A stretch of 64,000 bases of DNA from contig JANAVB010033216.1 of NCBI GenBank assembly GCA_029216955.1, positions 10,472,408 to 10,536,407 of the forward strand. The letters are read 5' to 3'. Origin of the DNA: Iris pallida. Its lineage: Eukaryota; Streptophyta; Magnoliopsida; Asparagales; Iridaceae. The notes under the pieces were generated by a model. It was given only the letters and a program-made list of their open reading frames with translations. It did not search any database and was not told the origin of the DNA. A program made the translations under genes and the position numbers. Below are positions 45,803 through 55,765 of this stretch, piece after piece; position 1 is the stretch's first letter; each line of letters begins with the position of its first letter.

Positions 45803-46851
45803 TCAGACATAATACTTCTTCAGGAACTTGCCGTTGACGGGTAGCATGAGCAAGTCTCCATTTTGTTTTGCGAGGCGGTAAGCACCATTGGAGAATACAG
45901 CCTCGATGATGAATGGGCCTTCCCACTTTAGCTGGAATTTGCCGACGGTTTTGTGAGTCATAACCAGCGGCCTCCGAACTGCCAGAACGAGATCGCCTAC
46001 TTGGAATGTTCTGATTTTAACCTTCTTGTTAAAAGCTCCCGAGATACGTGCTTGGTATAGCTCGATTCGTTGTTGAGCTAACAGGCGCTTCTCATCTAAA
46101 GCCTCCAACTCTTGTAACCGGCGATGGTGATTATCATCCGTTGTCAATCGATAGGTAAGGGCAACGCGGAGTGAGGAGATTTGAGTCACCAATGGGAGAA
46201 CTGCCTCACTCCCGTATACCAAAAAGAATGGTGTGTTTCCAGTGGCCGTCCGGACTGTAGTACGTTATGCCCATATGCATTCGCCAAGCTTCTCATTCCA
46301 GTCGCGTTTGTTGGAAGATACGAACTTCTTGAGTAGCTTGATTATAGTTTTATTGAATACTTCTACCAACCCATTCACTGCCGGATTGTACGGTGTTGAA
46401 GCAACATTTTGGATTCGGTGTTTGTCGCAGAACTGATAGAAGGCATGGCTTGCGAACTGCGGACCGTTGTCGTGGATGATCCTTCGGGGCAGTCCAAAGC
46501 GATAGATGACGTGATGCTTGAGGAAGCTGATCACGTTTGAAGTCTTCACTTCTGCCAGCAAAATAGCCTCCGCCCATTTGGAGAAGTAATCTGTGATTGC
46601 GAGTACGAAGCGATGTCCTCAGGACGAAGGCGGAGTGATCGGGCCAATGATGTCCATTTCCCATGCTTCGAATGGCAAGGATGCCACCGTCGGATGTAGA
46701 AACTCGGATGGCTGGTAGATGAAATTTGCGTGGAATTGACAGGCTTTGTACTTTCTTGCATAGTCTATCGCATCTGTAACCATCGTGGGCCAGTAATAGC
46801 CCATTCGGCGAAGGCGATCTTGCAATTTCGGGCCAGGCTGATGGGCCCCGC
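45803..46851 (-). pseudogene. Tat-4 integrase, main part, broken
   Basis: On the minus strand from 46851: AHQPGPKLQDRLRRMGYYWP, then the zinc-binding end reads YKACQFHA where Tat-1 has CRACQFHA, so one zinc-binding Cys is now Tyr. The catalytic core keeps all three acidic residues: MDIIGPI, HDNGPQF and NGLVEVFNKT. The C-terminal part reads FQVGDLVLAVRRP, LKWEGPFIIEA and KFLKKYYV. Stops are at about 46620 (TGA) and 46266 (TAA). Tat-3 is inserted at 46851, inside the zinc-binding region. It is one mutational step less decayed than the Tat-1 integrase at the active site. Confidence 0.9.
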
Positions 46852-48181
46852 TGTAGAAGCATGAAAAAGAGAAAAAAATAATCCATGCGGCCGAGGAGCC
46901 ACATGCGGCTCAAAAGTCCCATGCGGCTCAATCACAGAGTGGACTCCATGCGGCCAGCAGAGGGAAGCCACGTGCTTTTTTAGGACGGCTGTACCCAGCG
47001 TCATTCAAACACAATTAATGCCCTGACGGCTGATAATTAATGCTCTGACGGCTGACAGCTGACAGCCCTGACGAGAAGTAGTCATGATGACTGACACAAG
47101 AGCAACATCTTCCTAGGGAACTGGGGAAAATTTTCACAACTTCGAGGCTAGTTTATGCGGCCAGTCTAGACGAGTTCATGCGGCCAGTGCAGAGAGACCT
47201 ATGCGGTTCAATCACGAAGGTCCCCCATGTGGCTCGGCTATGAAGAAATCCATGCGGCTCGGCCATGAAGACTCTCATACAGCTCGACCATGAAGACCCC
47301 CATGCGGCTCAGTCATGAACATATTCATGCGGCTCGGTCATAACAACCTTCATGCGGTTCGAGTATAGAGACTATTCATGCGGTTCGGTCATGAAGTCTT
47401 TCACGTGGCTCGGCCATGACGACCTTCATGCGGCCCAAATATGAACGCTCCTCATGCGGCTCAACAATGATGACAGGACACGTGTCCTAAAGATAATCAA
47501 ATTTTGGGTCAGATCCCAATGATTTGGGACACGTGGCAAGAGAATGAATTAAATTAATTCATTTAGATTTGCGGATATCAGTAAATCATCATGATGGGGA
47601 TTTATTGTAATCAACATTAATGACTGACATAATTTGGCATAATCCTCATTAATGGCCCAGATCCTTCACGCTCAGGATTAATGGCCCAGATTGATCACTT
47701 ATCAGGCCGCCGCCACTTTGAGAATGGGCAATCATTGCAAACCCTAATGATGCTCCCCACTATTATAAATAGCAGGGTGCCATTCCCTTGCAAAAAAGGG
47801 GACTGACAGAGAGAGATACGCACATACAGAGAGACACTCCCCCAATAATTAGAGAGAAAAATCCACAAAGATCAATCCAGAGAGAGAGAAGCCAGAAGAG
47901 CAATACGAGGAGAGTAAGAAGAGCATTTCTTCATCAACGCCAACCATCTCGTCACAGGAGCCAAGGCTACGTCTGATCGTCCAACGAGTAAGGCAGAGCT
48001 GCCGTCGCTTTTTCGAGCCTCTATCGTCACCCCCCAGAACAAAAAATAAACGATTATACTTAGATTGCTGTACCTAGGTTTTCGTCCCTAGGCTTTCTTT
48101 GTACAAGCGAGTTTGTAACGTGAAGTAAAAGTCCAGTCCTCCCATAAAACTGTTCTGTTCTTTTATATTTCATGGTAAATA
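46852..48181 (+). mobile_element. Tat-3 5' LTR
   Basis: It begins TGTAGAAGCATGAAAAAG and ends CATGGTAAATA (CATGGCAAACA in the 3' copy, two C-to-T changes). U3 up to about 47465 holds at least fourteen exact ATGCGG motifs plus variants (46885-46955 and 47150-47460), about 25 bases apart in the second cluster. R/U5 has none. TATA box at 47764. Confidence 0.92.
47764..47771 (+). promoter_or_regulatory. TATA box of the Tat-3 LTR
   Basis: TATAAATA follows the motif-rich U3 and is conserved in the 3' LTR at 59212-59219. It is followed by a purine-rich GAGAGAGA leader. Confidence 0.65.
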
Positions 48182-48184
48182 CGA

Positions 48185-48202
48185 TGGCGACTCTGCTGGG
48201 GA
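48185..48202 (+). other. Tat-3 primer binding site (tRNA-Arg type)
   Basis: TGGCGACTCTGCTGGGGA lies three bases after the LTR. It is the usual Tat/Ogre primer site, nearly complementary to the 3' end of a plant tRNA-Arg (the TGGCGACTC and TGGGGA parts match). Confidence 0.85.
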
Positions 48203-50120
48203 CAAACTTCTCCATGGCTGAGGAGTTGGTGATGCAATCGGATGCAGCCAAGCTTGGCTCCACGCAACAGAAGGTGGTCGCCCGGTTCGACCAACAGGCG
48301 TTCGAAGAAATGCTCTCCGACAAGAGCGCTGGCCCGGTCCAGATGCGAGCCCGCACAAAGAAGGTCCGCAAGAAGTAGCGACCCCGATCCTTCGTTCCTA
48401 CTGAAGCTCTTGCAGAGATACCCTCTGTCGCTCAAAACGGCGGAGAAGACTCTCCTGCGGCCCCACTTCAGACCGTAGACAACTCTGTTGTTCCCAAGTC
48501 TGGCAGAAGAAAACATTATGATGCTGGACTTGCAGGGGAAAAGAGGAACTCTATGCGATCCGAGCCGCATAAGGGTTCTAGCCGCATGGAGAAAGCCTAT
48601 ACGGTTACATCCGCCAGCCGCAGGAAGAAAACTCACGCGGCCACATCTGTCAGCCGCATAGCTTATGCGGCTACAGTTGCCAACTGCATGGACGAAGCTT
48701 ATGCGGCTACTGAAGTCAATCGCTTGCAAAAAACCCATGCGGCCATAATTGCCAACCGCATGCGACCAGCCTGCACGGTCGTGACTCCTAGTCGCACAAG
48801 GACAACCCATCCGACAGCTAAAGATAGCCGCATGCAGACAGCTTGCATGGTTCCCAATCCTAGCCGCATAGCATCTGTTCTACGCTTCTCTCAATCAGTC
48901 TTCGACCGTCTCTCATGCGGTCTTGACCTTGATGGTTCTCTGGATGATAAGCCAGACTCTGTGGTATCCAACTTGGACTCTTCCTATTACGCACCCGTAA
49001 GTGCTAAAAGGAAGAAGTCTAGGGCAGCACGGGCTCGCCAAGCCCAGTCAGCTGCCCCAACCTCTGACTATCGGAGCGTCCCGCTGATTATCACGCGGGC
49101 CTCTAATGGAAAGTTGTATAAGGCTACTCGTACCATACCCCCTGCGGCCAATGGACGGGATAGTCATCAAGCATCTCCCAATAACGAGCGAAGGCAAGTA
49201 TACGAGCTACCTTCGAATCAGGGAGCAGGCGTGAGGCCTACACACTCGCATGCTCGAAATTCTCGAGCCAGCAAAGCAAGTGACTTACGTGAGACCATCT
49301 TCCACAAACGCAAGGAAAGAGAAGATGCATCGGGATACAAAGAGTCCTTCCACGGACGTCACTGCACCCAAGTCATCATTAACTGCTGCTGCAATAGCAC
49401 GACGATGCAAGAAGACCGGCAGTCTGTCTTGCAAAGACTGCAACAACCATCTTCAGAAGACGAGACACTACCCGTCGTCTCCTGCAACTCTGCTCGAAAA
49501 GTCCCCGCTGATGGAAGGGGGAAGAAAATGAATGTTCTCATCCCGAAGATCTCAGCCACTGCGACTAAAAGACTGTCGTCTAAACGGGTGCCCACCACCG
49601 GAGTTTTCCAAGGTACTCGCTCTAAGACGAAATCTGCTACAGTGGGAGATTCGTCGTCCATAACGCAGGGGGTTACTGGGGCTGGGGATAGCACCCCTCC
49701 GAGACTCCACAGCAATCCGATGTTCCAAGAAGACGAGCCAGGGGAGACAACTCTCCCATCAGATACAGCAAACCTCGACGTCCCCGACGACATCCACAAC
49801 TCCCAAGACGAGGCGAGCTCGGAGGCTGGGGGTACTGTTCCTTCCGAGTCTGAATCAGAAGGGAACATACCCACATATCCCGATGACTTCTCACTACAGG
49901 GGTACGATTCGGAGGGCGCTTCCTCCACCGCTCCGTCTATCTCTCCTCATGAGAAGACGGTATTTATGACAGACAGCAACCAAGGTGGTGCCAGTGATCG
50001 CCAGCGCATCGACAGTCTCGAAGCCATATTACTTGCTTTGGTCAAGTCTGTAGACGAGATTAAAGCGGTCCTTCCAACTCTGCAAGGAGGGACGCTGGCC
50101 AAACAAGCACGGGCCCCGCG
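48187..50120 (+). pseudogene. gag: Tat-3 gag N-terminal extension
   Basis: A single frame runs from just after the PBS (MATLLGTNFSMAEELVM) to about 50110, broken by one TAG at 48376-48378. Codons from 48553 to about 48930 are made of the family motif in alternating orientation: AGCCGCATG gives SRM and CATGCGGC gives HAA/YAA. An acidic, serine-rich part follows (GGTVPSESESEG, about 49830-49865), as in Tat-1. Near 50110 the frame changes into the capsid part, probably an indel. The region resembles the extra N-terminal region of Ogre-type elements. Whether translation starts at 48187 or later is not clear. Confidence 0.7.
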
Positions 50121-52580
50121 GTCAATACAGACTCTAATTCGGCGACACCAAACCCGGGCAACAATCCCCCGGAAACAACGGCCCCTACCGTCGTGGACGA
50201 AGCACGCGAAGCGAGAAGAGAGGTCCAGGAGCTCCGAGCCATGTTCCACGCTCGAGAAAACTCTCAAGACCTCAGAATACGACAACCATACCCTGCTGCA
50301 TGGAGGGATGTTCCATTTCCACCAAGATATAAGCCGTTCAATATCAATCCTTATGATGGCAAGACCTCGGCAAGTCAATACATCACTTACTTCGAGGTCA
50401 CCACCGACCATCTGCCCCATGACGATGCCATTCTAACACGATTATTCATCGGAGCATTGGAAGGAGTCGCCTTCGACTGGTATCGCAACCTGCCGGACAA
50501 CTGCATCCACTCCTTCGCCGGCTTCAAGCACATATTCTTGGAGAGATTCTACGAAGTAGGGCAGGACATCACCATGTCCACCCTCATGGACGTCGTCCAA
50601 GGAGAGAAAGAGCTCACAAGGAACTACATCGAACGGTTCTGCCAAACCGCCATGAAGCTGCCTTCTGGAAATCCAGATTCCTCCTTGATTGAAATTTGCC
50701 AAAAGAGAATCCTCCCAACCATCAGTCTCTGGATGGACGAAAGTCAATTCAAGGACTGGAAGACGTTCATCATCAGCGCCACAAGCGCCGAAAAACGATT
50801 GAAGAAGGCTCGCCAGCTGGGATTGCACATCTCGGACGGAGAGAACAAGGGCAAGCGTCCCAATAATGACAATGGGGGTAGCCCCTCCAACAATCGGGAC
50901 AGCAAGGGAAAGCAGGCTATGGTGGCCGATACAGCACAAAAACCTGAGCCAAAGCCAGCAGACAAACAATGGCCACAAATCACTTACTCTTTCGAAAACG
51001 GTCACGTCAAGCCCATCTTGGACATACTCATACAAGGGGACAGAATTCAGCTTCCTCCACCAAGACGGGAACCGCGGCCGGCAGAGATGGAGAACACAAA
51101 GTACTGCCATTATCATCGCTATGTCCATCATGCTACACACGACTGCTACCAGCTGAAACGGTACATCCAAAACCTCATCGATTCGACCGCTCTGGCTATC
51201 GATTTCGAAAAGGTAACCGTGGCAGCCAATATGGTGTCCGTACAATTCGGCAGCTTCCCTCCGACGGAAACTCAAGACGGGGTAGTCCCCATCCCTCTGG
51301 CGACAATGGAGATTACCAATCTTCCACCTCCCCGAGATCAGGCTGCTGGTCTAGTACCCCTCACCACATCACGAGGGGAGGTCATGTGGATCCATCCAGA
51401 CTTGGTATCAGAAGTGACTCGGTCCACACCATCTTCCACCTACAAGAAGAAAAGTGGAAAAGTCAGGACCTGCCACACAATCTTGACAGACATCGAGGAA
51501 GCTACAGCCGTCGTCACGCGGTCTGGAGCGCAATCCCAACCTGTGGTTGACAATCCAGCTGAAAATCATCAACCCACTACAACGGATGCTCCGGGACCGG
51601 CTCAGCCTTCAACGACCGACAAGCCTAGGCCGAGGAAGACTCGCTTCGACAAATCCCTCCGAAAAGAGACAGCCCAAGGGCTAAAGAAGCCCTACAACTT
51701 TGACATCTTAGCGCAATTGGCTAACACACCGGCCAAGTTGTCACTGTACGAACTCCTAAGGCTCTCCAAGGACGTTCGTATTGCATTGAGCGAAGCACTT
51801 CAAAACGCCGATGCCTATCTGGCTCAATCCAACCTCACCCGGGAGGACTCACCTGTGGATCTCCAGGACAGCGCCTGTACGAGAGCAATGCCCAACATTG
51901 TCTTCACTCCGCAGGACATGCTCATCAAAACTAATCTGCACTATTGCCCTTTATACTACACTGGATACATCGGCGACATAAAGGTGGATCGGATGCATAT
52001 TGATCCTGGCTCTTCCATAAGCATTATCCCGAAGGGTCTGCTACATCATCTCCACATTCCAGTGCACCGCCTGACGCCTACAAGCATCGCCATCAGCGGG
52101 TTCAATTCGGGCAGGAGCTACCCTATTGGGAAGATTCGTCTGAAGTGTCAAATTGGCGATCTCCAATCCGAAGTCACCTGTTACGTCATCGATTCAGACA
52201 CTTCTTACAACATCCTCTTGGGGCGCCCGTGGATACACGATTATATGATCGTGCCTTCCATGCTGCACCAGTGCTTCAAATATGTTGACAAACACGGCTT
52301 CGTGAGGACGGAATTTGCTGATATCGATCCCTTCAAAGGGGTCGAATCTTACTACTCAGACTCCTGCCTGTACGAAAAGTCGAAGAAGCATCTTGGTGAA
52401 GGAGAAGCTAGTACCGAAACAGCCACTGGATCCGAAGAGCCTCTGACGATCCACCTCCAAGCTCGCAAACCAGGCAGGTCTGTACCCCTTACCGCCACTC
52501 TGCGTAAGGACGCAATCAGCCTCTCGGCACAAGAAGAGCAGATGATAATCCGGCTACCAAGGTCTGGCCAAGTGCCATGA
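50110..52580 (+). pseudogene. Tat-3 gag capsid, zinc knuckle and aspartic protease
   Basis: This frame opens at about 50110 and has no stop for over 780 codons. Retrotrans_gag core: LFIGALEGVAFDWYRNLPDN (about 50430-50500) and FLERFYE. Zinc knuckle-like: YCHYHRYVHHATHDC (about 51105-51150). The protease has HIDPGSSISIIP (about 51997-52032) and YNILLGRPW (about 52205-52232). The stop TGA at 52578-52580 is followed by the same frame, so it is a nonsense change. Gag forms the particle and the protease matures Gag-Pol. Among the Tat copies here this is the best preserved gag-protease. Confidence 0.85.
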
Positions 52581-53582
52581 TCCACAACGAGGCCACTAAC
52601 AATCAGACTGCCGAGAGTCGGTCAACCCCAAACGGAAAAGCTCAATCCCTCCGACAAGCCACTGACGATACGCCTTCCCAAGAAGGGTCGTCACCCCGAT
52701 GCAAGGTCTGACACTTCTAGCGAACCAGCCACTCCTCGCCCCACATCGAGTACCAAACTGGGGGTTGCTAGTCTGCTAACAACTCCACGCTTAACTCCAT
52801 CAACTGAACCGCTGACGATCAAGCTCTCCAGGTCGTCCTCTCAGTCTTCATTCATACAGGGGGTAGCCGAAGAGGAACCGGAGCTAGCCAAGTATATGGC
52901 TGCCCATACTGATGTTCCCTCCGCAGATGATGTAATCCCCCTAGAAAAGATACCTTATTTCATCAATAAAGGGCTATCTTGGAACTACCTCGACCTTAAT
53001 AAGCTTTGTACAATGTACGCTATGGAACACGGTATAGGCACTCACCTACACACACAGGTGACAAATGTCTACACCACAATCCAACTTACTCCAGCGGAAG
53101 ACGCTTACCGAATAATCGAGGGAGGAGACCATCCAATCATCTTCGGCCGGAAGGACGACCCGTATCCCTGCACCATAGAAGAAGTCGACCTTGGATCGGA
53201 CGCCGAGAGACTACCTCTGTATCTTTATAGCCCCCAATCTAAATATCTCATGCAGAAACAGGGGTATAATCTGGAAACGACATCGGGTTTGAACTACGGT
53301 ACTGGACGATGATTACCTTTGAAGCCGCCAGTCCCGGCTAGCAAACCACGGGACTACTATAGCAAGACTCGGTGTGGATTAGGGTATATGACACCCACGA
53401 CGACCCCTGAAAGTTCAGATGAAGAATGCGACTGGCATTCACATTCGACCAGGTTACCAACTTCTGACTCGGATACCAGCATCGGAGACATATTCAGACA
53501 AGTCCTGTCAGTCAACATGGCATTCGTCGACGTTTATGAAGAAGATGAAGACATTCTAGAAATTCTCGAGCTAGAGCCGTAG
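52581..53582 (+). pseudogene. Tat-3 protease-to-RT linker
   Basis: The frame continues from the protease through a low-complexity linker with a repeated PLTI(R/K/H)L peptide (about 52440, 52593, 52660 and 52810), then PSADDVIPLEKIPYFINKGL (about 52917-52980) shared with Tat-1. Stops are TGA 53310-53312 and TAG 53580-53582. The latter replaces a Trp codon still seen in Tat-1 (ELEQWAQ). Confidence 0.7.
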
Positions 53583-54716
53583 GCCCAACAGCTAGATAAA
53601 CAATGGAAAAAGTGCTTCGAGCAAAGAGAACCTCCCACCGAGGATAAAGTCATACAAGTTAATCTTGGTGATGAAGCCTCCCCGAAACCGATCTTCATCA
53701 GCCAGAGTCTGACAGAGGAAGAGCGAGAGTCGCAGCTCCAACTCGTCAAAGAGTATATCGATGTGTTTGCCTGGAGCTATAAAGATATGCCAGGATTGGA
53801 CCCCGAGATCGCGCTCCACAAACTCAATATTCGTCCGGATGCAAAACCTGTCAAGCAACAACAACGACGGTTTCGTCCCGATGTCATGAACGCTATTGAA
53901 GCCAAGGTTAACAAACTGATAGCCAGCGGCTTCATTCGTGACGAGCAGCATCTAGACTTGGTAGCCAACATCGTACCAGTTCTCAAGAAGAACGGGAAGA
54001 TCCGAATATGCATTGACTTCTGGAATCTGAATGAGGCATGCCCTAAAGATGAATTCCCTCTCCCTATCACAGATATTATGATCGACAATACCTGCGGCTT
54101 CGAACGTATGTCCTTCATGGATGGCTTCTCAGGATACAACCAGATCAAGATGTTCCCTGATGACGAGAAGCACACATCATTCCGAACACCAATTGGTACA
54201 TATTGCTACACCGTCATGCCTTTCGGTTTAAGGAATGCTGGTGCTACTTACCAAAGAGCTATGAGCATCATCTTTAGAGACCACTTGCGCAAGACAGTAG
54301 AATGCTACGTCGACGACATCGCTGTCAAAAGCCGTTCGAAGGAAGATCATCTGCAAGATCTCAAGACAGTGTTCGACCTAATGCGAGCACACAACTTAAA
54401 GATGAACCCTACGAAATCATTCTTGGGAGTCTCCAGCAGGAAATTCCTGGGTTTCGTCATCACTTCTCAGGGCATTCATATCGACCCCGAAAAAACAAAG
54501 GCAATCATGGAGATGGGTCCCCCGAAAAATCTCCGCGAACTCCGAGGCCTCCAAGGCAGGCTAGCTTACATCAGGAGATTCATCTCTAATCTCTCTGGAC
54601 GATGTCAACCATTCACCCATCTCATGAAGAAGGGAGTCTCTTTCGTATGGGATGAGGAATGCCAGCGCGCTTTCGACAACATCAAAAAATATTTGTCGAA
54701 CCCCCTGTCCTGGTAG
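53583..54716 (+). pseudogene. Tat-3 reverse transcriptase
   Basis: The domain is open across its whole length. Motifs in order: FAWSYKDMPGLDPEIA, FIRDEQHLDLVANIVPVLKK, CIDFWNLNEACPKDEFPLPI (Tat-1 reads CIDYRDLNSACPKDEF), MDGFSGYNQIKMFPDDEKH, VMPFGLRNAGATYQRAM and ECYVDDIAVKS, with the catalytic Asp pair intact. The R-to-W and D-to-N changes in the CIDFRDLN motif may impair activity. A single-base loss in a C run near 54700 shifts the frame before RNase H. Confidence 0.9.
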
Positions 54717-55705
54717 CTCATGTTGCCGGAAAGCCATTCCTTCTCTATGTGCGAGCGATGGAACGTTCTCTTGGTGCTCTGTTGGCACAGAACAATGATG
54801 CGGGCCACGAATAAGGTATATACTACCTCAGTTGAAAGATGATTGGGCCAGAATACCGGTACACGGCCGTAGAGAAGGAATGCCTTGCTCTCGTGTTCGC
54901 CATCCAGAAGATGCGACACTACGTCACGGGACAAACCATCCACGTGATATCGCAGATCAACCCCCTCAGGGTCCTCATGACCAAACTTGGGGCACTCAGC
55001 TCTCGCCTTGCTACCTGGGTGATATTACTATCACCGTACCACATGATCTTTGTACTGCAAAAGGCTGTTAAAGGCCAGGCTCTGGCAGACTTTCTAGCAG
55101 CCCATCCAGGCTCGGAGACGACTAGGGTATATAAAGAGATACCGGACGAGGTCACCAGTTCAAATGCAGTCTCCCATGAGGCCATCTGGCGAATGTTCTT
55201 CGACGGCGCTTCAAGAATTGGACCCAAAGGCAATATCGTCGCTGGAGTTGGAGTGGTGCTGATTTCTCCCTCCGGCTTGGTGATCAATCGGGCCTACTCA
55301 CTCACAGAGCCCTGTTCAAATAATATGGTCGAGTACAATGCCTTGGTCATTAGCCTTCGGCTCGCAAAGGAGCTGGAGGTAGAGTATCTTGAAGCATACG
55401 GCGACTCACAGTTAATCGTCAATTAGATTCGGGGATCGTACGAGGTCCGCCACGAAGACATGATCCCGTATCATCGAATAGCAATCGACATCATCTCGTC
55501 TCTGGGAGGATTCTTCATAGAATATGTTCCCAGACTCCAGAACATTGAGGCTGATGCCCTAGCTGGTTTGGCCGCTTCCCTAGCTGTGCCAAATTACGCT
55601 CGTCTTCAAGTCGACATAATAGGCCGTAAATTGGTCTGTCCTAAGGATAACGTTCGATACATTGAAAGCCACTCCGCCCTTTCAGTCGACGAAGCACCAT
55701 ACTAG
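54700..55705 (+). pseudogene. Tat-3 RNase H and second RNase H
   Basis: The first RNase H has YVRAMERSLGALLAQ and YTAVEKECLALVFAI, with two stops at about 54812 and 54836. The second has FFDGASR, NNMVEYNALV, YGDSQLIVN and EADALAGL, so its acidic residues are all present. A TAG near 55424 replaces Gln, and TAG at 55703-55705 ends the frame at the boundary where integrase should begin. RQPFIDFVVYDI still follows before the deletion point. Confidence 0.85.
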
Positions 55706-55765
55706 AGACAACCGTTCATCGACTTCGTAGTATACGACATCCAGCGTCTTCTTGCGGGCAATAAC
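55706..55765. other. Tat-3 deletion junction: integrase start fused to the truncated antisense gene
   Basis: About 13 codons of the integrase start (RQPFIDFVVYDI) are followed by sequence that reads, on the minus strand, as the antisense protein up to SKVIAR. In Tat-4 these two points are separated by the whole integrase, the intergenic region and the C-terminal antisense exons. The exact breakpoint is at about 55739-55760. Confidence 0.8.

Larger units (their letters stand above)
37644..46851 (-). mobile_element. Tat-4: Tat/Ogre-lineage element, minus strand, 3' part (continues at 59628-59811)
   Basis: On the minus strand the order is integrase (59811-59628, then 46851-45803), intergenic region, antisense gene (therefore on the plus strand here), polypurine tract and 3' LTR (39145-37644). 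Tat-3 is inserted in the integrase and L2-b just upstream in it. gag, protease, RT, RNase H and the 5' LTR should lie right of the window. The LTR and antisense gene are closest to Tat-3, and both use the ATGCGGCTC-like motif. Confidence 0.88.

Noticed and set aside
48163..48810. A 215-codon minus-strand frame opposite the Tat-3 gag leader
   Set aside because: It overlaps the LTR end, PBS and gag start, and is a shadow of the motif-rich sense frame.
50442..51275. A 277-codon minus-strand frame inside gag
   Set aside because: It is the antisense shadow of well-supported gag codons, not conserved in Tat-1, and has no motif.
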